From Micropterix aruncella (Eukaryota > Arthropoda > Insecta > Lepidoptera > Micropterigidae), in NCBI GenBank assembly GCA_944548615.1, contig OX155952.1, positions 34,731,788 to 34,795,787 of the forward strand: a DNA stretch of 64,000 bases, in the 5' to 3' direction. A program made the translations under genes and the position numbers. Below the pieces are notes generated by a model, which was not told where the DNA came from, did no database searches, and saw only the letters and a list, made by a program, of their open reading frames with translations. This document shows, piece after piece, positions 50,111 through 63,761 of the stretch; the stretch's first letter is position 1, and every line of letters starts with the position of its first letter.

Positions 50111-50473
50111 ACATGATAATACAGTGATGTGCAAATTACTTGAGACCACAATTTTTTTCCCGAAATGGGTCTTTATCGCCTAAAGGTAAAGTTAATAAAC
50201 TTTCATTAAATATTAGTACTGTTGCAAAATATCGCCTTAACAAACTAAGAAATTAAACAAGACGAGAATTGTTTTAATATAAGAGAAAAATTGTTTAAGT
50301 TTTAATATAAGAAAAAAATATACATGGATATACACTCTTGTCCTTTATAACTCTTTTAAAATATATTCGCCACTCCTCAGATACATTATATTGATTAATA
50401 TGTTTATTATAACAATAGAACAGAATGCATACAGTATGTAGGTATTCTATTTTAGGATCTCACTTGTTGCTAC

Positions 50474-50877
50474 AACTAGGGTTGTCGACTACAGCGGGCG
50501 AGCCCGTCACCTCAGGAAGTTTCCCTGGAGTGAGCGCAGAAGACTTGAGGACAAAACAGTCCACCGTCTAGCTACGCCACAAGCCCGTAAGAGGCCAACG
50601 CCTTAACCGCGAGATAGCCAGGAGTGTTACCCGGCGGGCTTACACTCACGCCCATACTTCCAATTGTGACCAGATTACTCCGGTCTCTCGATTGGTTACG
50701 AGTTCAAGGTCGGTTGCGCGGTCCTCTCCCTTACGAAGCGGTGAAACGGTGTTTACTGAATCTATCGCGGACCACAGCGTCCTTTGCCCGGCTGTTCACC
50801 CAGGATCGGGTAGCCGATGGTCGTTTCAAGAGCAGTAGCCGTAAGGTCCGCAACCACCCCAGCTCTATAAAGTATAC
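50474..50877 (-). mobile_element. GC-rich retroposon family, copy 7, 3' part
   Basis: Starts with the reversed family 3' end (ttgtcgactacagcgggcgagcccg) and closely follows copy 5 to the word agctctata. It then breaks off and resumes at 52237 with tataggaaac. Flanks ttgttgctacaactag (left) and ttattgctacagagag (after 52495) look like a decayed target duplication. Confidence 0.82.
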
Positions 50878-52236
50878 ATACAAGCCTATGCCCAGTGGCT
50901 TTGTAAAATCCCGAAGAGCACCAATTTCTTTTCTCTTTTACTTTTATCTTTCGAAATATATTTATGATTATTTTTACATAGAATAAATAAATCGAAAAGA
51001 AAAATGGAAATATTACTTTAACCTCACTCTATCTCTTTAAGTTACTGACTGAGTTTATTGAGAATAAAGAAACAAGTTATAAAAAGTTTTCAGATACACA
51101 TTCCAATAATACGAGAAATATTTTTTTTATAAAATGTACTAAACTAAATACAGCATGCCTTGCTGTGTTTGGTTTAGTACACAGACACAAAATATTATTA
51201 CATATGTGGAAAGCTTATTCAAAAAACAGTTTACACAAAAAATATTAAGTGGAAAACTTATTCAAATTACTGGTGAGGGCGCTCACGGGGTATTGAGGCC
51301 TGAACATGTTTAACCTCAGAGGCAGGGGAAACTCCCCTGCACCTCATGTGCGAGTGTGGCCCGTTAATGCGTAAAAGATACACCCACTTCGGTGGTCATT
51401 ACCTCCAATCTGAGGAGGTAAAACAATCTGGCGCCAAAAGCCTGTTGCGGTTCTTAAATGACACGAGGCTTAGCGCAGAACTATAGTAGGTGGCGAACAC
51501 AATAGATCAGCAATGGTCGCAGTGTTACAAGGCTCATAAAGACCTTAGAAAAGCCCCACACAACAAATAAAAAAAAATATTCAAAAAACTACTAAAACAA
51601 TTCTTACTAGAAAGGTGTTTGTTAATTTTAGGTGATTTTTAAAATTTTTGGAATATTTAGAATTTTTTTACAATTTTAAGTAGCATGTTTCAATTATTTT
51701 GACTTTTTATATAATTGTAGAGATTGAAGTCAGTTCATATGTTAATAATTACAATAAAAAAAACAGTAAGTGTAACTGTATTACACATTAGATCCAACTG
51801 TGAGTAATTTTTAATAAAACGTTCAGATGTTTTAATTGTTAGTCAGTTAGAATAACTGCTTTCAAACATTAAATCTTACTTATCTGAACAGTTACTCTTT
51901 CTCAAACTCAACGTAGTGAACAAGTGTTTCGTGTAACTTAAAATGTTCAGTCGTTTTCACTGTTTGGTTGGTTCCAGTAACTGTTTTCACACAGTAAGCC
52001 CAACTGTTGTAGACACGTCATGACATGTGATTCGAAAACATAGTCAAGTTGGGACGATTCTTCTTCACTCTTACTGTTTTGACCGTTAAAGTAACTGTTT
52101 CACTCTTAACTGTTTTGATTCAGTTGGACATACCGGCCACTTTCATTTATTCTTACTGAAATATACGTTACTAAAACTGAGCAAATTCTAACTGTGCAAA
52201 AAACGTGAACAGTTGGAAATTATTTTTTTCAGTGTA
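50878..52236. mobile_element. about 1.36-kb insertion splitting retroposon copy 7
   Basis: Foreign DNA between the two halves of copy 7, with TATA at both junctions (a possible 4-bp duplication). The right end is ttttttcagtg, and 51780-52230 contains many degenerate repeats around the words aactgtttt and cagttgga, like subterminal repeats of a DNA transposon. The left end does not pair with it. A LINE fragment lies inside at 51313-51486. Confidence 0.5.
51313..51486 (+). pseudogene. LINE ORF2 C-terminal (RNase H end) fragment, R1/LOA/I-like
   Basis: The frame reads ETPLHLMCECGPLMRKRYTH, then GGHYLQSEE and SLLRFLNDTRL before a stop. This is the cysteine-containing end found after RNase H in R1/LOA/I-type LINEs. 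It has no start and is cut at its 5' side. Confidence 0.65.
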
Positions 52237-52495
52237 TAGGAAACAATAGTGCTTCCAGACTCCCCCGACTCATAGTCAGAGTGAGCAATCGATTGGCTTA
52301 TGCCGCACGGTGCGCAGACGTCCAGGAGCGTCAGAAGGTTGATTCCCAGGGGAAACTAACCATAAGGCCAGAGTCCTACCCAGGCTCGCCTTTCATGCGT
52401 GGAGTCCGTCGGATAGGTATTGACCCGTGAGTGTGACCAACCCTGAACAGAATGGGTCTTCGAGGCCAACTCAGCAAGGGCCCATTAACTCCCTT
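52237..52495 (-). mobile_element. GC-rich retroposon family, copy 7, 5' part
   Basis: Continues copy 7 from tataggaaacaatag through gccgcacggtgcgcagacgt to gcaagggcccattaactccc, the same terminus as copy 5. With 50474-50877 it totals about 660 bp, again close to the full-length unit. Confidence 0.82.
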
Positions 52496-52689
52496 ATTGC
52501 TACAGAGAGATAATAATACAGTACCTAAGTTACATATAACTTATGAGCAAGTAAAAATTTGTGTACTAAGCCTTCACATGAAGTTGGCCACAGAAAATTG
52601 AGCTTGATGAAACCGATTGTTGGAAAAATATTTTTGCAACCCATATTGCAGCATGGAATCAGCATATTATGATATTACTTAGATGCAGA

Positions 52690-53290
52690 TTGATTTAGGA
52701 CAACTTTTAACTATATAAGCATCACCTTGATTTTGCTTCTCATCTGTAGCGCTTTTTTCGGCCTTGGGGAGGCAGGATGCTTCCATTGGGAAGACTGCCC
52801 TTTTGTTTTCGGGTCATACCCTTGCACCCATGACTCATCTCCAGTTATGACGGTGTTGAGAAACTCAGGTTTAAGAAGGTTCGACGTTTTCGCCAGGTCC
52901 TGCGCAACCGCAAGACGGAGTTTTGTCTTTTCTATCCTGAGCACACATTTCGTAGCCACTCTGCGCATGTTCAAATCATCAAGCAAAATTGCATGAGCGG
53001 AATCTTTACTGGTCTTAACTTCTTCGGCAATCTTTCGCAGGGCCAAACCATGTTCTGTCATTATCAGATTTTCCATCCTCTCGACAACAGCTTCATTTTA
53101 AACGGTTTGTGGCCTCAGAGATGTGCGGCCACGTCTGAATCGGTTGAACAACACCATAATTTGTGCTTATCTCCAAATACTTGCTGAATCTTAAAAATTG
53201 TTTCGCTTTGAGAATCGCCAAGCTTTTGACAAAACGTGATGCAATACCTTTGTTCGACTCGTTTAATCATCTTTAGAGAAATCAAAGTCC
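52690..53290 (-). pseudogene. mariner transposase pseudogene
   Basis: The minus strand first reads VEQRYCITFCQKLGDSQSET, the mariner N-terminus. After a frame change it reads LRKIAEEVKTSKDSAHAILL, then DDLNMRRVATK and TVITGDESWVQGYDPKTKGQ (first catalytic Asp codon 52837-52839), then SSQWKHPASPRPKKA. The motifs are well kept, but the frame is broken and the C-terminal catalytic residues are missing beyond about 52711. It is clearly mariner and clearly non-functional. No matching inverted repeats were found. Confidence 0.82.
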
Positions 53291-53339
53291 GACGAACAGC
53301 ACCAGATTCGGTAGTCAACACGCAACAACTTATACACTG

Positions 53340-54075
53340 GAACGCAGTGAAACCATTTAAGCATACGCATCAAGCTGTCTCCTTCCACTGTGCATAGTGG
53401 CGCCGCCTCGACGACACTACTGTGCGCAGGAAAATTTAAGATCGGCTACTTTTTAGACAGACCTGGCACGTGCCTAAAAACTTAGAGCATTCCATAATTT
53501 CTCGAGACTGCGACTAAATTAGAGTCATACACTTGCCATGGATAGTTTTAAGGTCAATATTATCCATTGTGCTCTCGCTGATATTATCCGGTGATAGCAA
53601 AGGTCTTTCTGTACAAGTGTTGCCTTTTAGGCTAGTTGTTAAGCGAGTTGGCGATGGCCCGAAATAGATTTTGACGCTATTCCGCGCAGCGAATGGCGCG
53701 AATCTAATCTAGCGAAAGACAAAGTAGTAAACTTATCGCACAGTGGGGCGGAGTGCGGTTGCATGGCGGCACTTTGCAACTGATAACTTCCATTGAAAAG
53801 TTTCATGCGATAGCGCATGAAGTTGAGTGCTCCCACACGATAGACGATCCTTGCAATTAACGCTGCATATCGTTGGCTATCTATACTTCAGCAAAATTGT
53901 TGTATGTACATATAGTCATCGCATTCCAAATTGAACTAACCTGCCGTTGATGCATTCGCTGTTGATGGTCGTCAGAAGGAAAACGAGCTTTTTTAGTTTG
54001 AATAGAAAATATTAATCGATTGCGATGTTATAAGCATTGCTTATCACATATAAAATCGAAGACTATCGCGGTTGT
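53340..54075. other. intergenic DNA
   Basis: No supported gene; the 65-codon minus-strand frame at 53639-53836 has no motif. Bases around 53690-53830 are GC-balanced and could be a repeat I do not recognise. Confidence 0.35.
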
Positions 54076-54080
54076 TTGAC

Positions 54081-54199
54081 ATTATAAATAGGATAGAAAA
54101 CGAATCAGTCTACCCTGGACAACGGCGGCTGCAACGTCACCGAAACGTCGGGTGCTACAAATTTCACGCGGTAAATTCGTTTTCTATCCTATTTATAAT
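54081..54199. repeat. fold-back with 25-bp exact arms around a 69-bp core
   Basis: 54081-54105 (attataaataggatagaaaa...) pairs exactly with 54175-54199. The core contains gcaacgtcaccgaaacgtcg and is related to the repeat at 21480-21620. Confidence 0.8.
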
Positions 54200-54209
54200 T
54201 GCTTATCAC

Positions 54210-56730
54210 ATCGCTTATACCCTATGTAGTGTGTATGTAGTAGATTGCTCAATGCTGTACTACGTTTTGGCAACTAGGATTTTACTACGAAAAGCAACGT
54301 GTAGATGGCGCTCATAGTTCCAAACGTTGTTTATTTTCCTCTTATGATCGGTAGCCCAATATATGACGTTCTAAATACTATGTTAGGTTATCCTATCTCA
54401 AAATAAAATAATAATATAATTATGAAAGTACTTTTTTTAATCATACCTCCTATTATTTAAATTTTATTTACAGAAATATGTCAATTTTTAATTTGATATA
54501 CAGGTTTCAATACTTAATAATTACGCGCTTTAATGGTAAAATAAACTAATATTGATGACATTCTAATACCTCCGTATTTTTTCTGTTATGCGATAGATGG
54601 CACGAATAATTGAAAATTATTCTTGTTATCATTGCTTAAATAATGGGTTTTTATAATCAATCAGTGCTATATAAAAACCAGTCAATATAAATGCCTATAC
54701 ATTGCTATTTGTTTCGACGGGCAATGCTAGCAGAGTCATATGTATATCGAAGGCGCGGAAGGGTTGCCAACACGCACTACATACAATCAAATACCCTATT
54801 TAATCAAGGTCATCTCATCTAAAAATCACACCTGACAGTAAAATCTACAGATTTAAACGTGATATTAAATGGTGGGCAAAAATACCTAAATCAGATCAAA
54901 TGAATAAGTGAGTAAAGATCAAATAAACAAAACGTACAAAGCGAGTAGTTTTTATAAAATTTGAGAAAGTTGAAAATTAAAAAGTGCAATTTGAGTCAAT
55001 AAGCTTTGAGAATTTTCAGTCGTCGACCGTCTAAAACATGAATGGTAAAGTTACGTTTTCTTAATTTTTACCTTTTTCTAAAAATAATACTCTATCACTT
55101 TAAGTTTTTACACCACATTTGTGCATTTAGATACAGGCCTAATAGGTACCGTAAGATGTGCATAGCGCCGTCTGTTACTTGAGCTTTGGCGACCATAAGC
55201 CATCATTCTTCAATGTTATATTTTTTTACTTGTATCATTTTACAAACATTTTTTTGCAAGCATTAAATATGTAAACTAAATAAATAATAACTATGTTTAT
55301 TAGTGAATCTGGATGAAACTTACGGTTTAATAATAAAAACAATCTTTTTTGAATTCTGACCTATAGTAGTCTACTTTCCAACTATTGCTAAAATGCGCTA
55401 CTATGTTGATATCCTTTGTCCTGTTACAGATCAGAATATTGTTGTCATTAGAAAAACTACAGTGACTGCAACAACACCAGTCACAACTCCAGGAAGAAAG
55501 AATAGAATTTTAAAAGTTTTCTGCACATGTTCCCATTGTTCACATTAGAAATATAATTTCTGATAAAATTAATGATCGTTTTATGTTTATTGTTAGGCTA
55601 ATATTTAGGTACGTCTTGGTGAACAATGTTTGGAGACCTTCAAGCGATATTTTTAAAAGAACTTTTGTTGGCATAACAAATATTTTTCATTGTTTCTTCG
55701 TTTAGGTTACGTAATATTTTCATTGAAATAGTATGGTTCGCCGTATGAGTATATCCTTCAATATTATATTTAGATTATACGTGAATAGTAGGGACAAAAT
55801 ACTACTGTCGTGGATTTTGAAAAGACATATTTTTTATATTTGTATGACATATTTTATTGAAATCTTTGTTGGTTCTTCTTAATTTGCAGAGACTGAGCCG
55901 TTCTCAAGCCAGACTGCCACCAGCTATCTTTATACGTAGAGGACCAACAATTCGGTGTATCGACATCCCTCTATCTTTCTTTTTACACGACTGCCCAACA
56001 AAAAAGGAGTGTAATCGTACTCGGACGATCCAGTTAGGTTATGTTTTGTTATTTGTAACTGCGATTCTAAAATGATAAAAAAATATTGGATTTGAACTGT
56101 AAAAATATATAATATATTGTGACATTATTCCAGAAAAATATTTCACCTTGCTGATACAACGTACGGGGATGTGGGGATTCTTTTCAGCGCCTGAAAAGAG
56201 GAGACGTGTAACTTAATTACGGGTGGCGATCCTTTACAAATTATCGTCACGTACGTAGCCGTTTGAGAACGTTGCCGCGTCCGAGGCTTCGTCAGGCTAA
56301 TTCACCCTACTCGCCTCATCGCGCTGCTCTTATTCTACTTGAGAAACTATTTTCATCTATCTTCCAGCTTCCGTGCTTCATTCGGAATTTTATTTGTTCC
56401 AACAGGGAGCCGGGGAGCGGACTCACGTCAGTGCCGAACAGCAGCGCTCTGACACAGATTAATCAGAGGGACTTGTGTGTGTGTATCTTAACAGATACGA
56501 CATCACCGGGAAATTTACCATACTCTCTACAGGTTTGCGATTTGTAGGGCTGCTGTTCATGCGAGTGAACGCCTTACCTTACTATTTTTTGTTTACCTTT
56601 TTCTATTTTTGTAATTCTCGGGATTCCGCTGTTTATAAAATAATAAGGTACTATTCTAGCCCCAAGACTAAACAGCATATTATATCGCGCTGGAAAAGCT
56701 CGCAGGCCACAGCTTTACCAGTGGATATGT
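54210..56730. other. mostly AT-rich intergenic DNA
   Basis: No supported gene; the frames at 55857-56075, 56263-56547 and 56475-56744 have no recognisable motif. About 56160-56470 is a GC-balanced unique patch. Confidence 0.4.
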
Positions 56731-56739
56731 ACACTTTGA

Positions 56740-57455
56740 TGTAGTCAACTACTAAGGGCGAACCAGTCAGGTAGGTATAACGATATATAATCATTATTTT
56801 AACAGTGGGCTGAAGGCACAGACTTAGATATAAAAGAGTCAACAACCATCTAACTACGCCGACAGTCCCGCGAGAGACCAACGCCCTATGGCGAGGCAAT
56901 GGGAGTGAAAACAGCGAACCAAACTCGCGCCCTCACTGCCAAATTTGGTCGGATTTCCCCAACCTACCGTCTGGTCGCAGGTTCGAAAACGCTTGCGCGG
57001 CCTCTACCTTATCTTAGGGATAATTCAGTTCGAATTTATGGTGGACCGTAGCGTTTTTTGGCCGTCTTTCACACGGGATCGGGTGTACAACTAGTTGTTT
57101 CAAAAGTAGCTAGCATCAGGTCAGCAACCACTTCCGCTGCTTAGGAAACGTATAAGATCGTTTCCAGAACCCCTCTAGACAGAGTGCACAGTCGATTGGC
57201 TGACACCGCACGATGCGCAAACCGCCCAGTAATGCCCAAAGGTCATCCCCAGAAGATCCGATCATATGTCTACGACACTGCCGCGACAGGGGAAACATAA
57301 CTGAATGCCCCAATCTGCACGAAACTGTTAGATGCCAGTGGACATGTATTATACAATTTCATATCATCGGCAAATAGTTAACATTGTACCGACACGATAA
57401 ATCTACTCAAATCGATAATAAAGACCTGACCAACTCGAACAGCAAGGGCCCGAGG
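56740..57455 (-). mobile_element. GC-rich retroposon family, copy 8 (diverged, full length)
   Basis: Runs from gtagtcaactactaagggcgaacc, through gcttgcgcggcctctacc, gatcgggtgtacaac, ccactt-ccgctgcttaggaaacgt and gattggctgacaccgcacgatgcgc, to cagcaagggcccgagg. It is more diverged and slightly longer than copies 5 and 7. Confidence 0.72.
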
Positions 57456-57665
57456 TTTGATGCCTGACACGCCAGAGCAGGTGTGGTACACCTTGGAATG
57501 TAAAAGTCTAAGTTTCACATGGATAAGAGCTTTAAAAAAGCCAAGGGAGATAAGATCTTATAACATCACAATAAGAGCCTGCTAATTGAAAAGAAAGACG
57601 TACACAAACTGAATAGAAGGAAAATGGAAAAGCTCTCGCCATTGAAGACACAACTTCACTTGTTC

Positions 57666-58135
57666 AAAAATAGAATAGAATAGAATAGACTAGAATAACT
57701 TTATTGTGCTATAAAAACATAACTTAATGGACATGGGGAGAAATCTTTGAAGCCGCCGGAGACTATGAAAACCATGGAAAATGCGACGACTTACTTGGTT
57801 TACTTGATCTTGCCAAGAAAGATGTTGATCTATTAGAATTCCAAGGTTTTTAACATTTTTGGTATATTCGACAATTTTTCCATTTACACAAATCGGCGGT
57901 ATTGACGAAGTGTCTATTTTTGACAATGTTTTTTTGCCGCCTATAACAATTTCTTGCGATTTATTTGGATTTATAATTATACCATGTTTTGTATCCCAAG
58001 CAGATATTTGATCTAAATCGGAGTTCATTATAGACACGGCTGTGCAAAGGTCATCTGGCCTGGCATGATAATATATTTGAAGGTCGTCAGCGTAAAGATG
58101 GTATGATGAAGTATACTTCTATTGGGAAATAGATT
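57666..58135 (-). pseudogene. LINE reverse transcriptase fragment (jockey-like)
   Basis: The minus strand reads SSYHLYADDLQIYYHARPDD (YADD codons 58083-58094) and then ISAWDTKHGIIINPNKSQEI, NLGILIDQHLSWQDQVNQV and FHGFHSLRRLQRFLP. These are consecutive RT palm and thumb segments. The copy is cut on its 5' side near 58135. It ends at about 57666 in a short (TATTC)n tail (minus strand), typical of LINE 3' ends. The reading frame from 58037 to 57690 has no stop. Confidence 0.8.
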
Positions 58136-58139
58136 TTTA

Positions 58140-59350
58140 CTAAAGATAAATCATGTTATTAAAGCTTCGGAAGAAAGTATTAATTTGGAAAGAGCAAATA
58201 CAGTGCGCATCAATAGAAATAATCTTATTATGTATATAATTTAGGACGCAATCGAGTTATGTGAGTGTAATAATTATTAAACGCCTTGGTGAAAAAAAAA
58301 ATCTTCCCCCCCTCAGTGTTTTCCGACAGAAAAAATACATAAATATGAAAGTGTGACGTATCTGGTGAATTACTAGATAAAATCTGTTGCTTAATCTATG
58401 ATACTACGTAGCACGCTGCATGCACTGCAGCACTATTTTAGCTGCTTTACTGCGAGACGATGAGAATGTTGAACAGTCTGAGCAGACTGTGCACAGTAAT
58501 TTTTTGGCTGCCCTGCCATTTTACAATGCTGTATTTACCTCTACGAGTATATTTGTGCAAATTAAATGATGTCATATATATATAGGAACAAAAAACTAAT
58601 TATAATCTATCAGGGTATGCTTTTGCATCCAGGGTAACCGATTGAGAGAATTCAATTATAATTATTATTTCCATTTTTGAAACTTACTCTTGCAAAGGAG
58701 CGTAACGTCCCTCTTTCAGCTAAAATGTGGATAGGAACACATAGCTACCGGTATCAATCGATAATGTTTCGTTGTAGGTACATTAGGAGTAATAGTCTAG
58801 AGAAAAGTAATTTTTTTATATTTGTTTTTCATTCTTCATGTTTATACCACCCTAATGTCTGTTCACACTTATTTTACAGACGGCCGGCTTTTTATAACAT
58901 CACGTGGAAGTACTCTGAGGAAATATAACGATGGGATATATAACGATAACACGGACATGTTTCAACAGGGATTACTTATATAGCATGGACTGTGATTCAT
59001 ACGTATGAATTGACATGAAGCGTAACGATGTTGGCGTGACGGTATTTACCATGTCACGAGCATGTTGTGGAACCATTCGCGTAATAATACTGCCTTACGC
59101 TGTATTTTAGCAACTATACGTACAGAATGTTAATGTTTACTGCTGTAATGAAGTAGCATATATATTTTAATGTACGTACATACTGTTATCTGGGTGAATC
59201 AGCATTATTTGTAGATGTATCCGTACTTATGTAGATCGCAACAATCTAGAATAGTGTTTCAACATTTTAATATTGCTGTCTCTTCCAGAAACGATGGCCC
59301 AACAAAACGTAATGTTGTTTTTAATTTAATTCGAAATTTAAATTCTAAGT
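58140..59350. other. AT-rich intergenic DNA
   Basis: No supported gene; the 83-codon frame at 58677-58928 has no motif. Confidence 0.4.
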
Positions 59351-59354
59351 GTCA

Positions 59355-60453
<1,099 letters not shown>

Positions 60454-60647
60454 GTTATTTCATTACGTCGCGACCTCGAGCTCTTGCTTCTAACATGACA
60501 GCATGTCATTTCATACGTAAGGTCGTCGAGTAATGAAGTTTCAATAAAATTTCATGTAATTCTATAAAATTACGATTTGAACATCATTATTCTGTATAAA
60601 ACCATAATAACAAAATGGTAATGTAATAAGAAATTCAATATTTTTCG

Positions 60648-60715
60648 CAGTGTACTCAGGCAGTCACCCATACAAGTACTGACCACGCCCGAAGCCGCTT
60701 AACTTCAGTTATCTG
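60648..60715 (-). repeat. 5S rRNA-derived fragment, copy 3
   Basis: The reverse complement contains gaagttaagcggcttcgggc, gtggtcagtacttgtatggg and tgactgcctgagtac, the 3' half of 5S rRNA. The tail shared by the other two copies is missing. Confidence 0.65.
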
Positions 60716-61351
60716 AAGTGATTTGAATTTCTAATTTTGATTATTTACATAACTAAATACAATCATCGATTATCGAAGATGGATTATAATGTTAAAAAAT
60801 ATATTGACTATTTCTATTGCGACATTGTTATTTTTAATTTCTATTGCGACATTGTCATTTTATATTTTTAATCATTTTAATTTTACTGTTTTATAACCGA
60901 CTCCTCGTTTTTATATTTTGACTATCTGCAGTATTTTAGCAGCTCTAATTATTTGAAAAAGATTTAAATCTTTATTTCAAATTTAAATAGTAGTTGTTTT
61001 ACAATTTAAAAAAAAATAGTCGATATTTAAAAAATGAATTATACAACATAAGGTATAATACCAGTTATTCAATTTGACTATACCAAGAGGAAGGATTCCT
61101 ACCAACTGGCTTATTTGAAAAAAAAATACCATTGAACGGTTGTTAAGGAAATAATAAATTTAACTCAATAGTTTAGGAACCATGTGAAGACATGACTGGT
61201 ATTGTTTGATGTAACACGACGAGATCATTCCATAATTATATCAATAATAAATGTATTCGAAATCATTATCATAAAAATTTAAAGGATATTTAAAGAATTA
61301 TTATGTTTTTCGAATATTAAAGATTAAGCCATATGTTGAAGGCTAACGCGG

Positions 61352-61545
61352 TAAGCGTTGAAGGTAACAACCGTAGCCGCTTTGAAACACTGGTTCCCGT
61401 CAATTAACCGAAGTTAAGCAGTATCGGTGGTCAGTACTTGGATAGGCAACCGCTTGAGTATTTCTACGGGATGTTATAAAAAGCCGGCCTCCTGTTAGAT
61501 AACTGTCAATAGATATTGAGGTGATCCGTTACTAAAGAATAAAAG
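61352..61545 (+). repeat. 5S rRNA-derived SINE-like element, copy 2
   Basis: The 5S-like part contains ccgctttgaaacactggttc, accgaagttaagcag, ggtcagtacttggataggc and aaccgcttgag. It is followed by gatgttataaaaagccggcc...actaaag, the same non-5S tail as at 14178-14255, then an A-rich end. Confidence 0.7.
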
Positions 61546-61549
61546 TAAA

Positions 61550-62445
61550 AAAAATAATAACAAACTTTCTCTAGACCAATACTGCTAATGTACTTACAAC
61601 TTAAACTTTATTTTTCTATTTATTTATTTATTTATTTTCCACTGCCAGTTGACCACTGATTAAGTGGTCAACAGGCGAGCTGATAATTCGAAGAAACAGC
61701 ATAACAGGAATGTCGAGGAATCTTACAATAATTAGATAGCTACAACTTTTCGTTAGAAGGATATTACGAGAGTTGATCTACAAAAAAATTGCATGTAGAT
61801 ATGGAAGTGCATAATCCCAGTTCGTTGGCTTCCATTTTTCTAATAATAATACATACATTATTCAGTAAGGAAAAACATCATACAATGAAATAGAAATATA
61901 ACTCATTTTTTAATCAATGAATTTACCAATAAACTTATTGATTGCTACACAATAAACCCAATCCAACAGGTTACAAAACAAGTTAAAAAAACTGGTTTTA
62001 ATATTTTTTTTGCACGACGACGTCATTCCATAATTATATCGATAATATTTTTATTTAAACTTTAACACGTAAATGCCATTTAAAGACATTCAAATTATTA
62101 TTTATTATGTCCTGGGGATATTGTAACTAAGGTCTTATATTGAAGGCTAAACACCGTTTTTTAAATATTTTCTTACACTTAGCAGAGGTGTATTTGAAAC
62201 ATTTTTATATGTTTAGGTAATTCTATTCAAAAACAAAATGGGTTTTCAGTATTTTGTTATAATGTTACTTACAAATCTACTGTAGCTACTGAGATTTGTC
62301 GATGAAGTGATCGGTTTCATTTTTCCACTTTCTGCTCAGATCCAGTAGATGCCAATTACTTCAAGTTTTTTTTTTTGTAGATCTTGTAGATCATTTAAAT
62401 ATAGTAGCACATAACATAGAAGATGGAATCCTAAATTTAAGAGTG
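61550..62445. other. AT-rich intergenic DNA
   Basis: No supported gene. A (TTTA)n run lies near 61615-61635. Confidence 0.4.
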
Positions 62446-62451
62446 CTCACA

Positions 62452-62695
62452 ACTAGAGCTGACGGGCGAACCCGTCATCTCAGGTTTTAACGATGTTAGA
62501 TCGATCTCCCGTTCTATCTTACAGTGGAAAACAGTCTACTGTCTAGTTAAGCCATTACGCGCGTCAGAGACCAACGTCTTACGGCTGGGCACCGGGAAAG
62601 GTACCCAGCGGGCAGCCTCGCCCCCTGAATACCAGTTTGGAAGGATATCTCCGTCTGGAATTAACCATTAGGATGCCTTCTTCCTATCGACTGGT
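62452..62695 (-). mobile_element. GC-rich retroposon family, copy 9 (5'-truncated)
   Basis: Starts at the reversed 3' end (gagctgacgggcgaacccgtcatctcagg), continues through cgatctcccgtt, gagaccaacgtcttacgg and tacccagcgggcagcctcgc, and stops near gtctggaattaaccattagg. Confidence 0.7.
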
Positions 62696-62905
62696 TATGT
62701 CATCTCATTCTGTATACAATAACAGTAAATTAATAATTGTCTATCAATACAATTAAAACAAAGCAATAAAATCGACAAAAAATCACCTACAAAATTAAAG
62801 ACTTATAAATAATCTATATCCTAAAAAGTTACTGTATTCAAAAATTATGCAATTACAATTATACACTGCTCTAAATTTAGTAAATATAGTTTAGGAAACT
62901 GGAAT

Positions 62906-62996
62906 TAAGGAATAAGATATTAGGCATAAATACTTAAGGAATAAATATTAAGGAATAAATATATTAAGGAATAAATACTTAAGGAATAAATACTTG
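62906..62996. repeat. short tandem repeat (aaggaataaatactt)
   Basis: About six imperfect units of 13-17 bp built on aaggaataaata, with variable spacers (ctt, tatt, att). Confidence 0.8.
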
Positions 62997-63761
62997 AAAC
63001 TGGCGACTTCCAATGAGAAAAATTTTGATATTTAGAAAACTGGCCAAAATTTATCATGCAAATAATATGGCCACACGACTAAATTAATTGTTTATATAAA
63101 AACTCGTTTACAATTAGCATATCTGAATATTAAAATATTCAATTTCAAAATACAGGTTTATTATTAAGAACTGCAACAAAATGAAGGGAGAAATCTTAAT
63201 ATGTTTTATTCGTTCGAATTAGTTAACGAAATAATATTCATAACGTGGACACAAAAAACACATGTATCAATTTTCTATAAACCTACATACCCTTCATGTA
63301 CATAACTCTTACATCTGACGCAAGCACTCATTTAAAGGACCAAGTAAACACTACAGTGAAACCCACATAGATTCCATAACCGTATTATACTACAACCAAG
63401 AAAATTGCAAAGATATTTTTCGACAGACAGAATCTGTTGCGAAAATATTAGAAAACTTATTAAATTATTCAACCACATTTCATTCTCGTAGAAATAATGC
63501 AGAAACAAAAAGGGAACACGGTTTCTGAAAAGAATTCCAAATTTTTAAAAACAAATGATTCACTTAAAAATGTGAATACTTTATAATAATGCTTAAAAAC
63601 ATATCTACACCTGAAAAGTAAAGGTTATGTAATTAGGTTATATTTTGTAAAAGGATTTTTTCGGATAAAAGTGGTTGGATAGAACTGAAGCAAGAAAATA
63701 AAATTTGAATAAACTATGTAATAATAACTAGTAAATAATAGTAATAATGTCTAGTAAATAC

